64,000 nucleotides of DNA, from positions 369,565-433,564 of the forward strand of contig VZSF01008858.1 of NCBI GenBank assembly GCA_013398295.1, read 5' to 3'. Position numbers and translations under genes: made by a program. The notes under the pieces are model-generated. The model saw only the letters and a list, made by a program, of their open reading frames with translations, did not search any database and was not told where the DNA came from. This document shows, one piece after another, positions 13,120-54,748 of the stretch. The stretch's first letter is position 1; every line of letters begins with the position of its first letter. The stretch comes from Chionis minor (lineage: Eukaryota > Chordata > Aves > Charadriiformes > Chionididae).

Positions 13120-13265
13120 CAGACAGGTGTTAAACTACTTAATCACTTTAAAATTGTTTTAATTTTCTGTTTTGTATTGATCTCCACAGCACCAATTAAT
13201 CAGCTCACTGGACCAGGCAGTTAGTACATTAAAAATTGTCAGCCACGCTGGGCAGCTTAGAAAAT
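13120..13265. promoter_or_regulatory. AT-rich island 3, candidate regulatory element
   Basis: AT-rich stretch holding CAGGTGTTAAAC (E-box and T-box-like), CTTAATCAC, several TTTTAATT words, CAATTAATCAG and TTAGTACATTAAAAATTG. It is flanked on both sides by more than 60% GC sequence without coding signature. Candidate conserved noncoding DNA; conservation was not tested. Confidence 0.4.
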
Positions 13266-13924
13266 GTCAAAAAAATATCCCGACAGCAGGCCCACACTTC
13301 TCCCGCCGTGCGGAGCCTGCTGCTGCTGAGCATTGGCTCTGCCCACGGGTGGTGACGTGGCTCTCCCAGCCCTGCCGTGAGTCCGGGGCATGTGGGGCAC
13401 GCAGCCTGTGCTGCCCGCGGGACCTGGCCTCCCACGCCCTTGCCAAGGGTCCATCAGCTCCACCACCCACCAGCAGTTGCGCCATCGAGGCAGCGGAGGG
13501 GCTGCACGCCTGAGGGGGAAGCGCTGACAGACCCAGGCTCGCTGCAGGGGGCTGGAGAGGGACCCGCCGGGGAGGCTCAGTCTTCCCTAAGCCCTGGGAA
13601 AGTGCTGCCGAGCGATCAGGGTCCTTCAAATTCTCCCCAGCCCAGCATGTGTCATAAAGTGACAGACGGGGGAGGACTTGAAGCCAAAAGTGGGTCTCGG
13701 GCCCTGGGCAGATGGGTCACACAGTGACGGTCTGTGGCCCCACACCCCGGCTCCCCACCACAAGGCTGGTGCTCAGGGTTGCTGCAAAGCACCAGTGCTT
13801 TGGGGGCTTTGGCCATCTCCAGGGGTGGACTTGGCCACGGGCCTGCCCCCGGATGCTGCCGGCAGCCACAGGGGAGCACAGCTTGGGTTGCAGCACCCAG
13901 CACCTCCTCAATGCCACGCCACGC

Positions 13925-13980
13925 CGCTAATCAGTATATGATGGGCCGGCAGCACCTTATCTCCTATCGATTTCCTCCCA
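13925..13980. promoter_or_regulatory. Short GATA/homeodomain cluster
   Basis: CGCTAATCAGTATATGATG is followed by CACCTTATCTCCTATCGATT. CTTATCT is a good GATA site (AGATAAG on the other strand) and CTAATCAG is a homeodomain-type site. GATA factors act with NK-class factors in foregut and stomach, which fits the neighbour but is not proof. Confidence 0.3.
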
Positions 13981-14284
13981 GGACACAGCCGGTCTGTTTG
14001 CTTACACCTGGCTGGCACTTAGCTGGTTCTTGGCTGAACAACTGCCGAGCTTGCCAGGCTGCCGGCACTGCGCCTGTGCCAGCAGGAGTCCCTTCAGCAT
14101 CGTGAGTGGCTGGGGACAGACGGCCCTACGCAGCACCCACCCTTGGCATGCAAGGGCTGAGCCATGGGGAGCCAGAGGAGGGGGCGTGCAGAGCCACGTG
14201 CGCACACGTGTGCGTGCGCGCAGCCCCCGCTGCACCGGGGTGCAGCATGGGATGGGGAGAGGCCCACCAGGTTGGCAGCAAACA

Positions 14285-14395
14285 CACCGGGGCTATTGAC
14301 GCCACATCAATCCTGCAGCCCCGACAGGTGAATGGGCTCTCGCTCACACCGTTAAGATAAATGATATTTATTTGCTGCTAATAGGTTCCAACAAG
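14285..14395. promoter_or_regulatory. AT-rich island 5 near the NKX6-3 3' end
   Basis: Contains GACAGGTGAATG (E-box), TTAAGATAAATGATATTTATTTG and GCTGCTAATAGG. The GATAAAT word appears here for the third time in the interval. It lies about 270 bases beyond the predicted NKX6-3 cleavage site, so it is unlikely to be 3' UTR. Confidence 0.35.
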
Positions 14396-14662
14396 AGGCC
14401 CCAACAAGTGACTTTTGAACCAGCACCACTTGCTGCAGGTGCAGGCCCACACTGGGGAAAACCCTGGGAAATGTCCCCAGGGCTGCCCCACTCCTGTGGG
14501 CTCTTCCTGCCCCACACACAGCACCACAGCCAGGGCCCCTTCCCCTGCCTGGCCCGCAGACCCTGCCCCATACGTGCTATCCCAGCCCCTTCTCCGGCCC
14601 AGCCTCACGAGGGCACCCTGGACCGCAATCCCGGGAAGCAAGGCTGGGACTTGGCTGGGACC

Positions 14663-14668
14663 TTTATT
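14663..14668 (-). terminator. NKX6-3: NKX6-3 poly(A) signal AATAAA
   Basis: AATAAA on the minus strand lies 210 bases after the NKX6-3 stop codon, giving a short 3' UTR of about 14640-14878. It is the first canonical signal downstream of the coding region. Confidence 0.55.
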
Positions 14669-14878
14669 TCATCAATGCCGACAGCTTGGCCGCGCCTGAT
14701 GCTGCCTGTGTGCTGCTCCCAGCCCTGCGAGCCATGATCCCTGGGCAGGAGCCACCGGGAGGGGGTGGCAGCCACCCCATCCCCGCAGCCGGGCATCTGC
14801 TGGGGGGTCACCCCCCTGGCAGGAAGCAGGCAGCCGGGCCGGGCGCCCCATGGCCCAGAGGGGTGGCTGTGCCGGTGC

Positions 14879-16777
14879 TCAGCCGCTGTGCGTGCCCAAG
14901 CCCAGCACTGAGAAGGCTGCACGGTGCTTCCTCAGCAGCAGCCGGATCTTCTCGTCATCCGAGTCGGGGTCCAGGGGCTTGTTGTACTCGTCGTCCTCAG
15001 TCTCAGAGGCCGCCCGCTCTCCACCAGAGCCCCCAGCCCGCTGCGAGGACGAGGAGGGCTCCAGGGCACTCTTCTTCCTCCATTTGGTCCGTCGGTTCTG
15101 GAACCAGACCTGCCGCCCCACCGGACCAGCTTGGTTAGCAGCCACCACGCCACGCGCCCCATGCCATGCGGGGACCCACACTCACCTTCACCTGCGACTC
15201 AGTCATGCCAAGGGAATAGGCCAGCCGTGCTCTCTCCGGACCCGCCAGGTACTTGGTTTGCTCAAAAGTCTTCTCCAGAGCGAAGATCTGGTGTCCTGTG
15301 AAGGTTGGGCGCGTGTGCTTCTTCTTATGGATGCTGTCAGCCAGGTGAGCAGGGGCTGTGGGAGAGGAGGAGGGAGGTGGGTGAGCACCAGGGCTCTCTG
15401 CAGTGCACGGCTCTGGGCAGGTCTCCCCTTCCTGACCACAGCATCAGCTCACCCGCCAGCCCTCAGCACCCACAGAGTCTCCACGCTGGCTCCCCTCCAA
15501 ATTAAAACCGTACTCAGGCTTCAGGGCTTCAGCCTCATCCCAGGAGGGCTGAGCTGCCCTCTGCGCGGGCCCCACAGAGCCAGGAGCTCTGCACCTCCTG
15601 CTCCGGGACAGCACTAATTTGTTGTGCTGGGAGGGAGAAGGGTCATTAGCAGCGGTGCGTGACCCCAGAGCCATGCAGCACCGGGAACACCGTGCCCCCA
15701 TGCCCCACACCTTGCAGGATGCATGACGGGAAGGCAGGCAGAGCTGGTCAGCTCACAGCCATACCAGGAGCGGACGGCTGCACTGCCTGACCCGTCTGCT
15801 CCAAGAGCATCTCCTGGAGAGTGGGAAAGGGAACCCTTTCCTGCAGGCTTTGGGCAGCTGAGCCCAGACCCTGGCCCGGAGCCTCCCGGGGCTCCCCACG
15901 GGACAGTGGGTGCACCAATCCCACCCACCCTCTGGCACGGCAGCAACATGCTCTGCAATCCCTCTGCCAGCTCACCAGCCCAGGGCCAGCCATCCTGCCT
16001 GTCTCTGCCCCAAGCTGGACCAGGCACTGATCCCAGCGAGGCTGCTGGAGGGACAGGGGATCTCTGGGGCCACGGGCTCTGCCTGTCCTTCAGAGCTGTC
16101 CCTAGCCTGGGGGCTAAGCAAAGAGTTAATCTCTGCCATTGGAGCTGCCCTTGCTTTTGAGCTGAAACCTCTGCGGCAGGTCGAGGTCTGGCAGCTCTGG
16201 CGTTGGGCCATTCCCACCCTCCCGGGGCAGCCCACGGGGTGACCGGCTGTGCCTTGGGCAGGGTGGCGGAGAAAGCGCGGCCTGAGCAGCCGCCCAACCT
16301 CCCTACCCCAGTGCCGACGGGTCAGGTCTCTGTGGGGCGCCCGCCACCTGCAGTGCCCACCCGCCGCCCACCCGCCCCGGCCCCGCTGTACTTACGGCCG
16401 CCGCACTGCCGGCCACCCCGCCAGTCCGGGGCCGCCTCTGCCCAGCAGCTCCGGCCCCGCGGCAGGTACTCGCCACCGGCCTTGGGGAGGGCCCCCACCT
16501 GGGGCCCGTAATAGACGCCCGGGGAGCTCAGTCCATTAAATCCGCCCGCGTGGGGGTAGCCGGGGAGGAGGCTGCTATTCGGCGTCGCCATGGGCCGGCT
16601 GAGGATGTCGGAGATGCCGTGGGGGGTGCCGGCGGCCAGCTGGGCGCCAAGCCCAGGGGGGCCCAGCTTGTAGAAGGAGCTCTGCACCGAGTACTGGCAG
16701 ACGGGCGCCTTGGCCTCGGGGAAGGGGCCCAGCGAGGGGCCGTTGAGCAGGAAGGTGCCCGGCAGGTTGGCATCCAT
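14879..16777 (-). CDS. NKX6-3: NK6 homeobox 3 (NKX6-3), complete coding region
   Basis: Nuclear homeodomain transcription factor of the NK6 class, known from gastric antrum and gut endocrine differentiation. Three exons: 16396-16777, 15186-15355, 14879-15109, 783 nt, 260 aa (human 265). The start ATG at 16777 has a good context (GCCATGG) and gives [11 protein letters not shown], aligned with human MESNLQGTFLL. An in-frame codon upstream at 16834 lacks that similarity. Residues 54-62, GISDILSRP, form the Groucho-binding Eh1-like motif of NK6 proteins. The homeodomain spans about 139-198, with WFQNRR and Gln50; the second intron cuts its third helix after homeodomain residue 46. The acidic tail with [19 protein letters not shown] is typical of NK6 proteins. 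The acceptor of exon 3 has a poor pyrimidine tract (GTGGGGCGGCAG). NKX6-1 and NKX6-2 are excluded by the tail and by the neighbours. Confidence 0.96.
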
Positions 16778-16984
16778 GGCTCCGGCGTCGAAGCAGCCCT
16801 CAAAGCCCAGCTCCCCGGGGGCGCGACAGCCCACCCATGCCCACCGGCCCGGGGGCTACTGGGCCCCGGCACCCGGGCGGCCCTGGGACCCTGGCGGGGT
16901 GGCCGGGGGGCCGCGGGCAGGGCCAGGGCGGGCGGCCCCAGCTGACCCCGCCGAGGTGGCTCCAGCACCGGACCCCAACTTGGG

Positions 16985-17160
16985 CTTGGGAAAAGCCAAC
17001 ATTTCTCTGATAAAGAAGAGGCGCATTAGAATACGGGGCTCCCATTGGCCGGGCGGCCGCAGGTGGCGCTCCCATTGGCCGGGCCTCCGCGGCCTGGGCT
17101 GCCATTGGCTGCGCCGCAGGGCCGGCCCGGGATTGGCCCGGCCCAGACAAATTGCGCTTT
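16985..17160 (-). promoter_or_regulatory. NKX6-3: NKX6-3 promoter with four inverted CCAAT boxes
   Basis: ATTGG, which is CCAAT on the minus strand, occurs at 17044, 17074, 17104 and 17132, so the spacings are 30, 30 and 28 bases. The first two sit in the identical decamer CCCATTGGCC. All lie 265-360 bases upstream of the NKX6-3 ATG in a CpG-rich block. CTGATAAAG at 17007 (TTTATCAG on the gene strand) lies between them and the coding start and may be a TATA-like or GATA site. CCAAT boxes bind NF-Y. Confidence 0.65.
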
Positions 17161-17270
17161 GAAAGCGGNGGCCGCTTCCCCGCCTGGCCGGGGAGAAGCT
17201 GCGGTCGGTGCGCGCCTTCCGGCACCCCTCGGGCTCCCCCCGGAATGGGGGGGGACAAAAAACCGCCCCC

Positions 17271-17327
17271 NNNNNNNNNNNNNNNNNNNNNNNNNNNNNN
17301 NNNNNNNNNNNNNNNNNNNNNNNNNNN
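17271..17327. other. Assembly gap (57 Ns); also one ambiguous base at 17169
   Basis: The run of N is flanked by GGGGGGGG, AAAAAA and CCCCC tracts on one side and GGGG on the other, a pattern typical of failed sequencing through G/C homopolymers. The true length is unknown. It lies between the NKX6-3 promoter and the ANK1 poly(A) site, so upstream NKX6-3 regulatory sequence may be missing. Confidence 0.98.
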
Positions 17328-17424
17328 GGGGCAGAGGGGAACCCCACTGGCCACGTGCCCCAGAGCCTCAGCCCTCCCCGCACTCTCGGAAAAGCAGAGA
17401 CGAGACAGGGTCGGTGTTGGTTTC

Positions 17425-17430
17425 TTTATT
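17425..17430 (-). terminator. ANK1: ANK1 distal poly(A) signal AATAAA
   Basis: AATAAA on the minus strand within GAATTAATAAAGAAACC, followed by GT-containing sequence. It is the last canonical signal before the NKX6-3 promoter, which begins only about 250 bases further on. Confidence 0.7.
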
Positions 17431-18939
17431 AATTCATAGTCTGGTAGCTGGTGTACAGGGAAATGATCTATACATTGGGGGCTAAGACAGGGAGATCCAA
17501 AAGGCTTGTTTCCATAACAATTAAAAAAAGGAAATAAAAGTAATTTTTAAAATTTCTAAAAAGCTTCTAGTGTGCAGACTGCAGCATTCTCTAGGCTCAA
17601 TGTCGGGTGCAGCCTCCCCCTACCAGCCCTACGAGCAATCCGAGCGCAAAGCAATGTCACTGCAGGTGCCTGGCACAGTTGCAGCACAGCACATTCCCTA
17701 AGGCGTATACAAGGCCAAAGCACGGGACCCACACACAACTCTACGGTGATGCTACGGAGTCAGCTGTCGCAGTGGGTCTAGGGAGGTTATCGTACACAGC
17801 AAGGGTGATGGATGGAGAGTCTGTGCCCATATGGCTCAACTTTGGGGTGGGGAAGGGGTTCCTTTGCTCTCCAAGGCTAAGCTGGGTCACTCGCTTCACT
17901 GCAGCTAGGCTTCTTCCTGACTGCAGGGGAGCCAGGGGCTTTCCCGGCAGACGCGCACCCACTGCAAGACAGGGCTGCCCTGCCAGGGCCACCAGCCTGA
18001 AGCTGGAGGTGGGCTCTTTTTGCCCACGGCCACAGAGATTGAACTCAGGCCCCGCAAAACAGGGCCGCGGCCACCTCCAGGGGAAAGAGCAGGGGGTCCC
18101 CACACCACTGTGCTACAAAGACCAGGCCCCCGTGTTGGTTAGGTAAAGGACAGAGTTGGGGACGTGGGACCTATTGCCATTACCTGCATCTGGCCCTCCT
18201 AGGGGCAAGTATTGCACATCTCAAAGTTGCCGGGGCAGCTCTGCCCATCACTGCTCTCCTGCCAGAGCAGCTGGCCCCGGGCTGCCCCGGCTCCCAGGGT
18301 GACCGCTTGGGCCAGACTGCTGCAGCAGGGTGTTCCACCTGGCCACAGTGCAGCCACCGGGGAAGCATCCCCCCATGTCTCTGGGGTTGGTCCTGGGAGA
18401 GTCAGCATCCACGGGGTCCACGGGCTACGCTCATTTGTGCCCTTGGAGGGAAGCCAGGGGACCCTGCAAAGCCCTTACATGGGGTGCGTAGTGCAGGGCT
18501 GCTGGCTCCTGCCAGCTCCTGGCTTGTCTCCTGAGCAGATATTGTGCTGAGTAGAGCTAGGCACAACCCCGCATGTGGCACAAGCTGCCCTTGCTCTGTC
18601 CGCTACCCATCGTCCCCGGGCACCAAGCACCTCAGTGCAGGCCTGCAGCTTCACCCCAGCTGGATCTAACACAAACTAGGGCTTGCACCATGGACAGGCC
18701 CGTGGGACTACACCTGCGGGCCCCTCTTCAGGCCAGGAAGGGACCAAGCTCAGCCGGAGGGGCACAGGGCAGGCACAGTCTGCTGCCCTTTTACTCCTAT
18801 AGCCTCCCAGCTCTGTTCACCAGAGCTGCTCACACACTCCAAAGCTTTTGCCCGTCCTGCAGCCTGAAGAGGCATTTGGGAGCAGAGCTGTTAGTGCTTT
18901 GTACATACTGCTAGAGTGTCCCTAGGGGTTTGCATAGTA

Positions 18940-18945
18940 TTTATT
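18940..18945 (-). terminator. ANK1: ANK1 possible proximal poly(A) signal AATAAA
   Basis: A second AATAAA on the minus strand, about 700 bases after the stop codon and preceded by AT-rich sequence. It could give a short 3' UTR form. Its use cannot be judged from sequence alone. Confidence 0.4.
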
Positions 18946-19642
18946 GGTTCATATACACAAGGCTGATTGCTGTACAGTTTACACTTTCAACACAAGCAAC
19001 GAGCTCAGTGCTCAGCCCAGAGTCCTGCCCTGGCAGGAGACGTTGCATGTGCTGGGGAGAGGAAGGGCAGCCCTGCACCAGCCCCTCTGCACAGGGCAGT
19101 TGTGCTCCCTGCAAGCCTCATCTCACTCATCCCCGGCAACTGCTGCCCTCCCCATAACCCAGCACTCACTGAGAGGGATGAGAAGTGAGTCCAGCGGAGG
19201 CAGCACGGGCGACTGGGGGTCAAGCCCCTCTCCTTCCACAGTGAGCAGTTCCGTGCTGCCACAGCTTCCCTCTTGCAGCTGGAGCACGGGCACGGGGATG
19301 CGTTTAGACACGCAAACGCGCAAGGGTGGAGTCTCCTTCCCTCTCGTTTTCTGCCAGCACAGCTCTTGCCTCCCAGAGGAGCTGAGAGGATGCCCCTGGC
19401 GCATGCTGCTGTTGCTGGGCTCCTGGCAGCAGCGGGGCAGGGACGGAGGCCCCTCCGTCAGTTTTAAGTACTGTAGCTCATGCGTCTTGCAGTCAGTCAG
19501 TCATGCGGATAGGACGGTAAGTATGCCTCATACAGAAATCATGCCATTAGCCTATAGAAACATGTACAGCCAGCCCTGCTCCCCTTCACTCTCTGCTTTC
19601 CTTTCCTCTCTTCTCAGGTATGTGTCAGAATGTGTGTGGAGT

Positions 19643-50360
<30,718 letters not shown>

Positions 50361-50480
50361 AGTCCGGCACTTCAGCTGAAACCTGAGCCTGGTGTCCCCT
50401 CTCTCCCTCCTTGGTTATCTACTCCCCAGCTTTGAGAGAGCCAGTAAGTTACATTGCATTCTATCTAAAAATACAGGCTG
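50361..50480 (-). promoter_or_regulatory. ANK1: Possible promoter of the ANK1 first exon
   Basis: AGATAA, a GATA-factor site, lies on the minus strand at 50415-50420, about 55 bases before the ATG, next to a purine-rich GGAGGGAGAGAGGGG block. There is no obvious TATA box. Red-cell promoters often combine GATA sites with G-rich elements, but this is a weak prediction. Confidence 0.3.
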
Positions 50481-53400
50481 CCTCCTCGCTCCAACGCAGA
50501 CCCTGCAGGGATCGCCAGCCGCTAATGGAATTTGTTCATTTTCTCTCCATTATTGTGTCAGACAGGATATTTAATACCAAGCCGCCTCCGGAAAGCAGAC
50601 GACTGCTGCCAAGTGCAGGGAGCGGGTCAGAGCTGCAGGTACCACCTTGGCAACAGCAGAGAAAGAGCAGCCCTGCAGACGTGCCCAGGAGCCTGACATT
50701 TCACAGGTAACTGCTGCCACAGAGACGAGGGGTTGCGGTTCCCTCCCAGCCCCCTGGGTGCTGGGGCCAGGGCCTTGGAGAACGTGCTGAGGCCCCAGTG
50801 CTTCAGAGGCACTGCCCGTCTGCTCCCCATGCTCCACACGCGCCTTTCAGAGATGCAGAGAGAGATGCAGGACATCAGACACCGGCAGTCTGACAACACA
50901 TGCAGCCACAGAAAAAGGGATAGCTCAGCTCAAATGGTAAAAGCAGAGGAAACGGATCTGCAGTCATACTGCCCTTCTGATGTCAGCGTGCATGTTGGGA
51001 CTGCCTGCCTGTCACCCCAGAGGCATTTGTTCACAATAGCTTGCTTTACTTTTGGGGTGTCACAGAGATCAAGACACCACTAGATTAGCCAGGGAACTGA
51101 AGTACAGATTGGGTCACTGCCACCTCCTGAATCTCAGCAAAAGGGAGCAATGACAGCAAGAAATGCAGAGACCTTGTGGACACCAGTAGATGTGCAGATC
51201 AAAGATACACACGCATCCCCTAGTCAGCACACCACCAGCGTACCTAAACACAGACACATACACATCGCAGTTACCACCCCCTAATAAGCACAAAGCGTAG
51301 CATGGGCTTGTTACATGCACCCCCGGTATTTGTACACACATGCACACACAGTCACTTGCTATCCATGTGCCCCAAGATACCCAGCAACTGCTTCCTAATG
51401 CAGAGACTGCCTCTACTGGGTTTCCCTTTTTAGGAGCTTGTAGTGTTTCTTTCCATTCTCCTTTGCCCTCCAGGAAGGTGCTGTTCCAGGGGAGAAAATA
51501 AATTGCCTCACTTGCCGTTGTGTACCTCTTGTGTACTCCTACACAGCTACTAAATCCTACACACGGGTGTGCTCTACAGTGGACACTCTAGCTGTGACGT
51601 GTCAGGAGGCTGCTGCCAGCAGTTCCCCAAGGGAGTAGCTTCAGATCTGGACTTTGCAAAGTGCTCCAAGACCTTCTAAAGCAAAAAACATAGAACAGCA
51701 CATTGGACTGTGTTTCTATTCTCCTTCCTTTTCTTTTCTTTCAGAAAAAAGCTCTCTTCACTTGCTGACAATCTGAATTTTTCCCTTTCCCTCTCCTGGC
51801 CCTGAGTAGTGGCTTCCTCTGTCCCTATTCACAGGTATCTTCCTGCTGTCACAGCCTCACCCCACAAAGCATTACTGCCCCTGGATGAATATCCTAGCCC
51901 CTTCACCCCAGCATGAGAAGCCTGGATCCGACCAAGCCCATTGCATTATAGCTGTGGCTAAGGCAGCAAGCAAAGGGGAAGTTCTGCCAAACCAGAGGCT
52001 CAGGCTGGATTTCAAGGGCTGCAGTCAGAGGTTCAGTAATCCTGCTCTGTCTTCTGGCTGTGGTCAGCCCTGTTCTAATCTCTTCTGGCAGTGCCTCTTT
52101 CTCACTCCCACCCAGGGAGGAGCGCCCACCAGCTCCTTCTGCACACCACTGATAAAGGAAGGGAGGGTTTCAACATTGCCTGCTTCTGTGAAAAGTGGCC
52201 ACATTTGTCAGGAGCCCACTCTGTACAAGTTTCTAAATGCTGCAAGTAGATGATTCCCAAGTGCAAATGAGTTCAGGGACTTGTGCTGATCTCACAATGT
52301 TTTCTGGGACAGAAAGACAGGCAAGCAGCAAGTCGCCACACTGTTCCAGACTGGCAAAAGGCACACATGCATCCTGCTACACTGCCCTCTTTACCCTATC
52401 TGCCCACTTGCCTCTTCTATCTGCAGGTCTGCCGGAGCGAAGAGGCAGCCTGAGCAGGGACTGCAACTCCTTCGCTGTTTACACTGTGCCCGGCATGAGG
52501 AAGGGCTGAGCTGGCTTTTTGCTGATGAGCTGCAGAGGAGGTGGGACCCTTTCACTGCAAGGATGCGCACACATCCTTGTATGACTGCCTGCGAACATGT
52601 CATGCTACAGATGGGGCGAAGGATGCCAGAAGAAAGGGACTGGGTGCCCTTTCCAACAAGGCTCTGACTCCAGCAGTCCCTGCAGAGCCACCCTGCCCGT
52701 GCCACACAGCCACAGGCCACGGAACAGGCAGCGAGGGGCAGCACACCCAGCATCCATGGCACCTTCTCACTGCCAGCAGAAACAAAGTGCTTTGATGTTT
52801 CCCTGCTCCATTGGAAGAGCTGCAAGGACTAGTTACAGAGAGGGAAGAGTGGGGGAGCCTGCGGTCACTGTGAGTTCTTTTGAAATGGACTGTATTTTCT
52901 TCACTGTCTCCTCAGAGGTAGCACATGCCAGAGCTGTTCCGTAATTGAAACATCCAGTGCTGCAGGAAATTCCCAGAGTCTCGGTTCTGTCAGACCATTT
53001 CAGGCCCTGCCTATTCCCTTCCCTGCTCTCTGCCGGAATCTTCAGTCTCTGCTCTCACTGAAGAACAGTGCTGCTCTTACACCAGAGAAAAGGAATTGCA
53101 ATGCAGACTCCAAATAAGAAATTACTTCCATTCCTTGGGGAGCAAAACACTTTCTGCCGAACGACAAACCCAGTGGCCAGGACGTTTGGGTCTGCTCTGC
53201 TGCTGAGCCACAGGGCTGATGCCTGCACGGGGAGAGAGGGAAGCTGACTGTGTGGCGGTTTTGCCTTGGTCTCTGCATGCTGGATGCAGACCAGGGCCAT
53301 GTATACCATCCTTGGGGCAGGCACCCTCCTGCCAGCCCTGACAGTTGCTCAGGTTTGTTTCCTCCAGGCCTAGCTACTGGAAAACACTGCTAGTGAGGAG

Positions 53401-54614
53401 CAGCAGTCTTTGCTGCACAAAAAGCTTCCTATGGCTGCTCTACAGCAAAGATCTTGAAAGCAATTACACCCAATTACACCACTACACAGGCTTCTTGCTG
53501 TCTCATGAGTTTTACCACTAATGATAACTCTGCATCTTCAAACCCTTTTGTCTCTTTTGTATTCTTTGGAAGCCATGTGCTCCTTCCAGCAAGGAGCTTA
53601 GCAGCTCCAGCTCCGCACACTGCAGGCATCTGTGTGCAGCTCCGTTGTTCTAACACTCTCTCAAAACCCCTTACCAGGAGCAACATGTGCCACCCTTTCT
53701 CTGGGATACATTAGGAGCAAAGTCAGCTGAGGCATCTTGCAAACGGGAACGTGCAAACTGCGTGAACAGCAGAGAAACAGCAGCAGGAGCGCCACGATCC
53801 CTTCCCAGAGTGATGCACTGCTGCTATGGGGAAGGCACCGTTTCACCATTGGCCCTGCCTGGGGGAGGCAGCAGTGACTTTTGGCACTGCCGAGCAGACA
53901 CACTTCCTCCCGTACATGGCCAGTCTGCCAGTGAACAGGGGGAAACAGAACCAGACTGACAGGGGCTCATGGAGGAGAGGACAGAGGTCATCCAGCAAGG
54001 AAAGATGGGGATCCTTACCTTTGAGGCATTATTTCCAGCAGAGACAGCAAAACTTTACATCAGTGTAGCAGTTTACTTTTAAGCCTAACCTAGGGACTTC
54101 TCTGAAGCCAGAGCTCATTTAGACCTCCTTGCCTTGCAGACATCAAGTGCCCAGGTCTGCAGGTGATAACTTGGGATCCTTTCTCATCAGATGAGAAGAA
54201 TATCTCAGTCCTGGAAACATATTAAACCAGCTGCTAAGATTAAGAGCAGTCAAAGATGGCACCAAGAGTCTCTCTAAGATCATCAGGGAAGATTGGGAAA
54301 ATTGAACCAGAGATTCAATCAAAATGCCCAGAAACAGAAATCACAGTGTCTGCCTTACAGGAATTTTATCTCCTATGTGTATGCACAGAAACTTGACACT
54401 CTCAGTGGTCGCTGCAGTGGAAACAAAACCTACTGGCAGATTTCTGCCTTCTGAGTAGAAGACAGCATTCAGCAGAGCACAGCATCTCCAGAGAGGCCAT
54501 AGTAGCAAAGCCTCAGGCAGGCAGCCAGCAGAGCACAGAGAACAGGCTACCAGGCACATGCTGCAAACCCAGATGAAAGAGAAAAGCAAAAGCTTTGCGA
54601 AAATTCATCAGAGA

Positions 54615-54748
54615 AAAGGATAAATCCATATGCCCAAACTCTGTTCTCTCATCATCCTCATCCCTGCCTACATGATTTAAGAAAGATAAATTCATATGCC
54701 CAAGTTCTATTCTCTAATCATCCTCACCTCTGCCCCCATAATTTAGGA
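54615..54748. repeat. Tandem duplication, two copies of about 67 bp
   Basis: Copy 1 at 54615-54681 and copy 2 at 54682-54748 share ATCCATATGCCCAA / ATTCATATGCCCAA, TTCTCTCATCATCCTCA / TTCTCTAATCATCCTCA and ATGATTTAAG / ATAATTTAGG, with a constant offset of about 66-67 bases and a few substitutions. It is a diverged local duplication with no visible function. Confidence 0.85.

Larger units (their letters stand above)
17410..19642 (-). other. ANK1: ANK1 3' untranslated region
   Basis: Follows the TGA at 19643-19645 and reaches the distal poly(A) signal. About 2.2 kb, comparable to the long 3' UTR of mammalian ANK1. The frames in it are not coding-like. The first 30 bases next to the poly(A) signal are AT-rich; the rest is GC-rich. 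Confidence 0.75.

Noticed and set aside
12523..13224. Long overlapping open frames on both strands in the intergenic region
   Set aside because: Long frames on both strands of GC-rich DNA are expected by chance; the translations are low-complexity (Ala, Pro, Gly, Arg) with no family resemblance.
14686..16945. Several long + strand open frames across the NKX6-3 exons
   Set aside because: Antisense shadows of NKX6-3 coding sequence and its GC-rich flanks.
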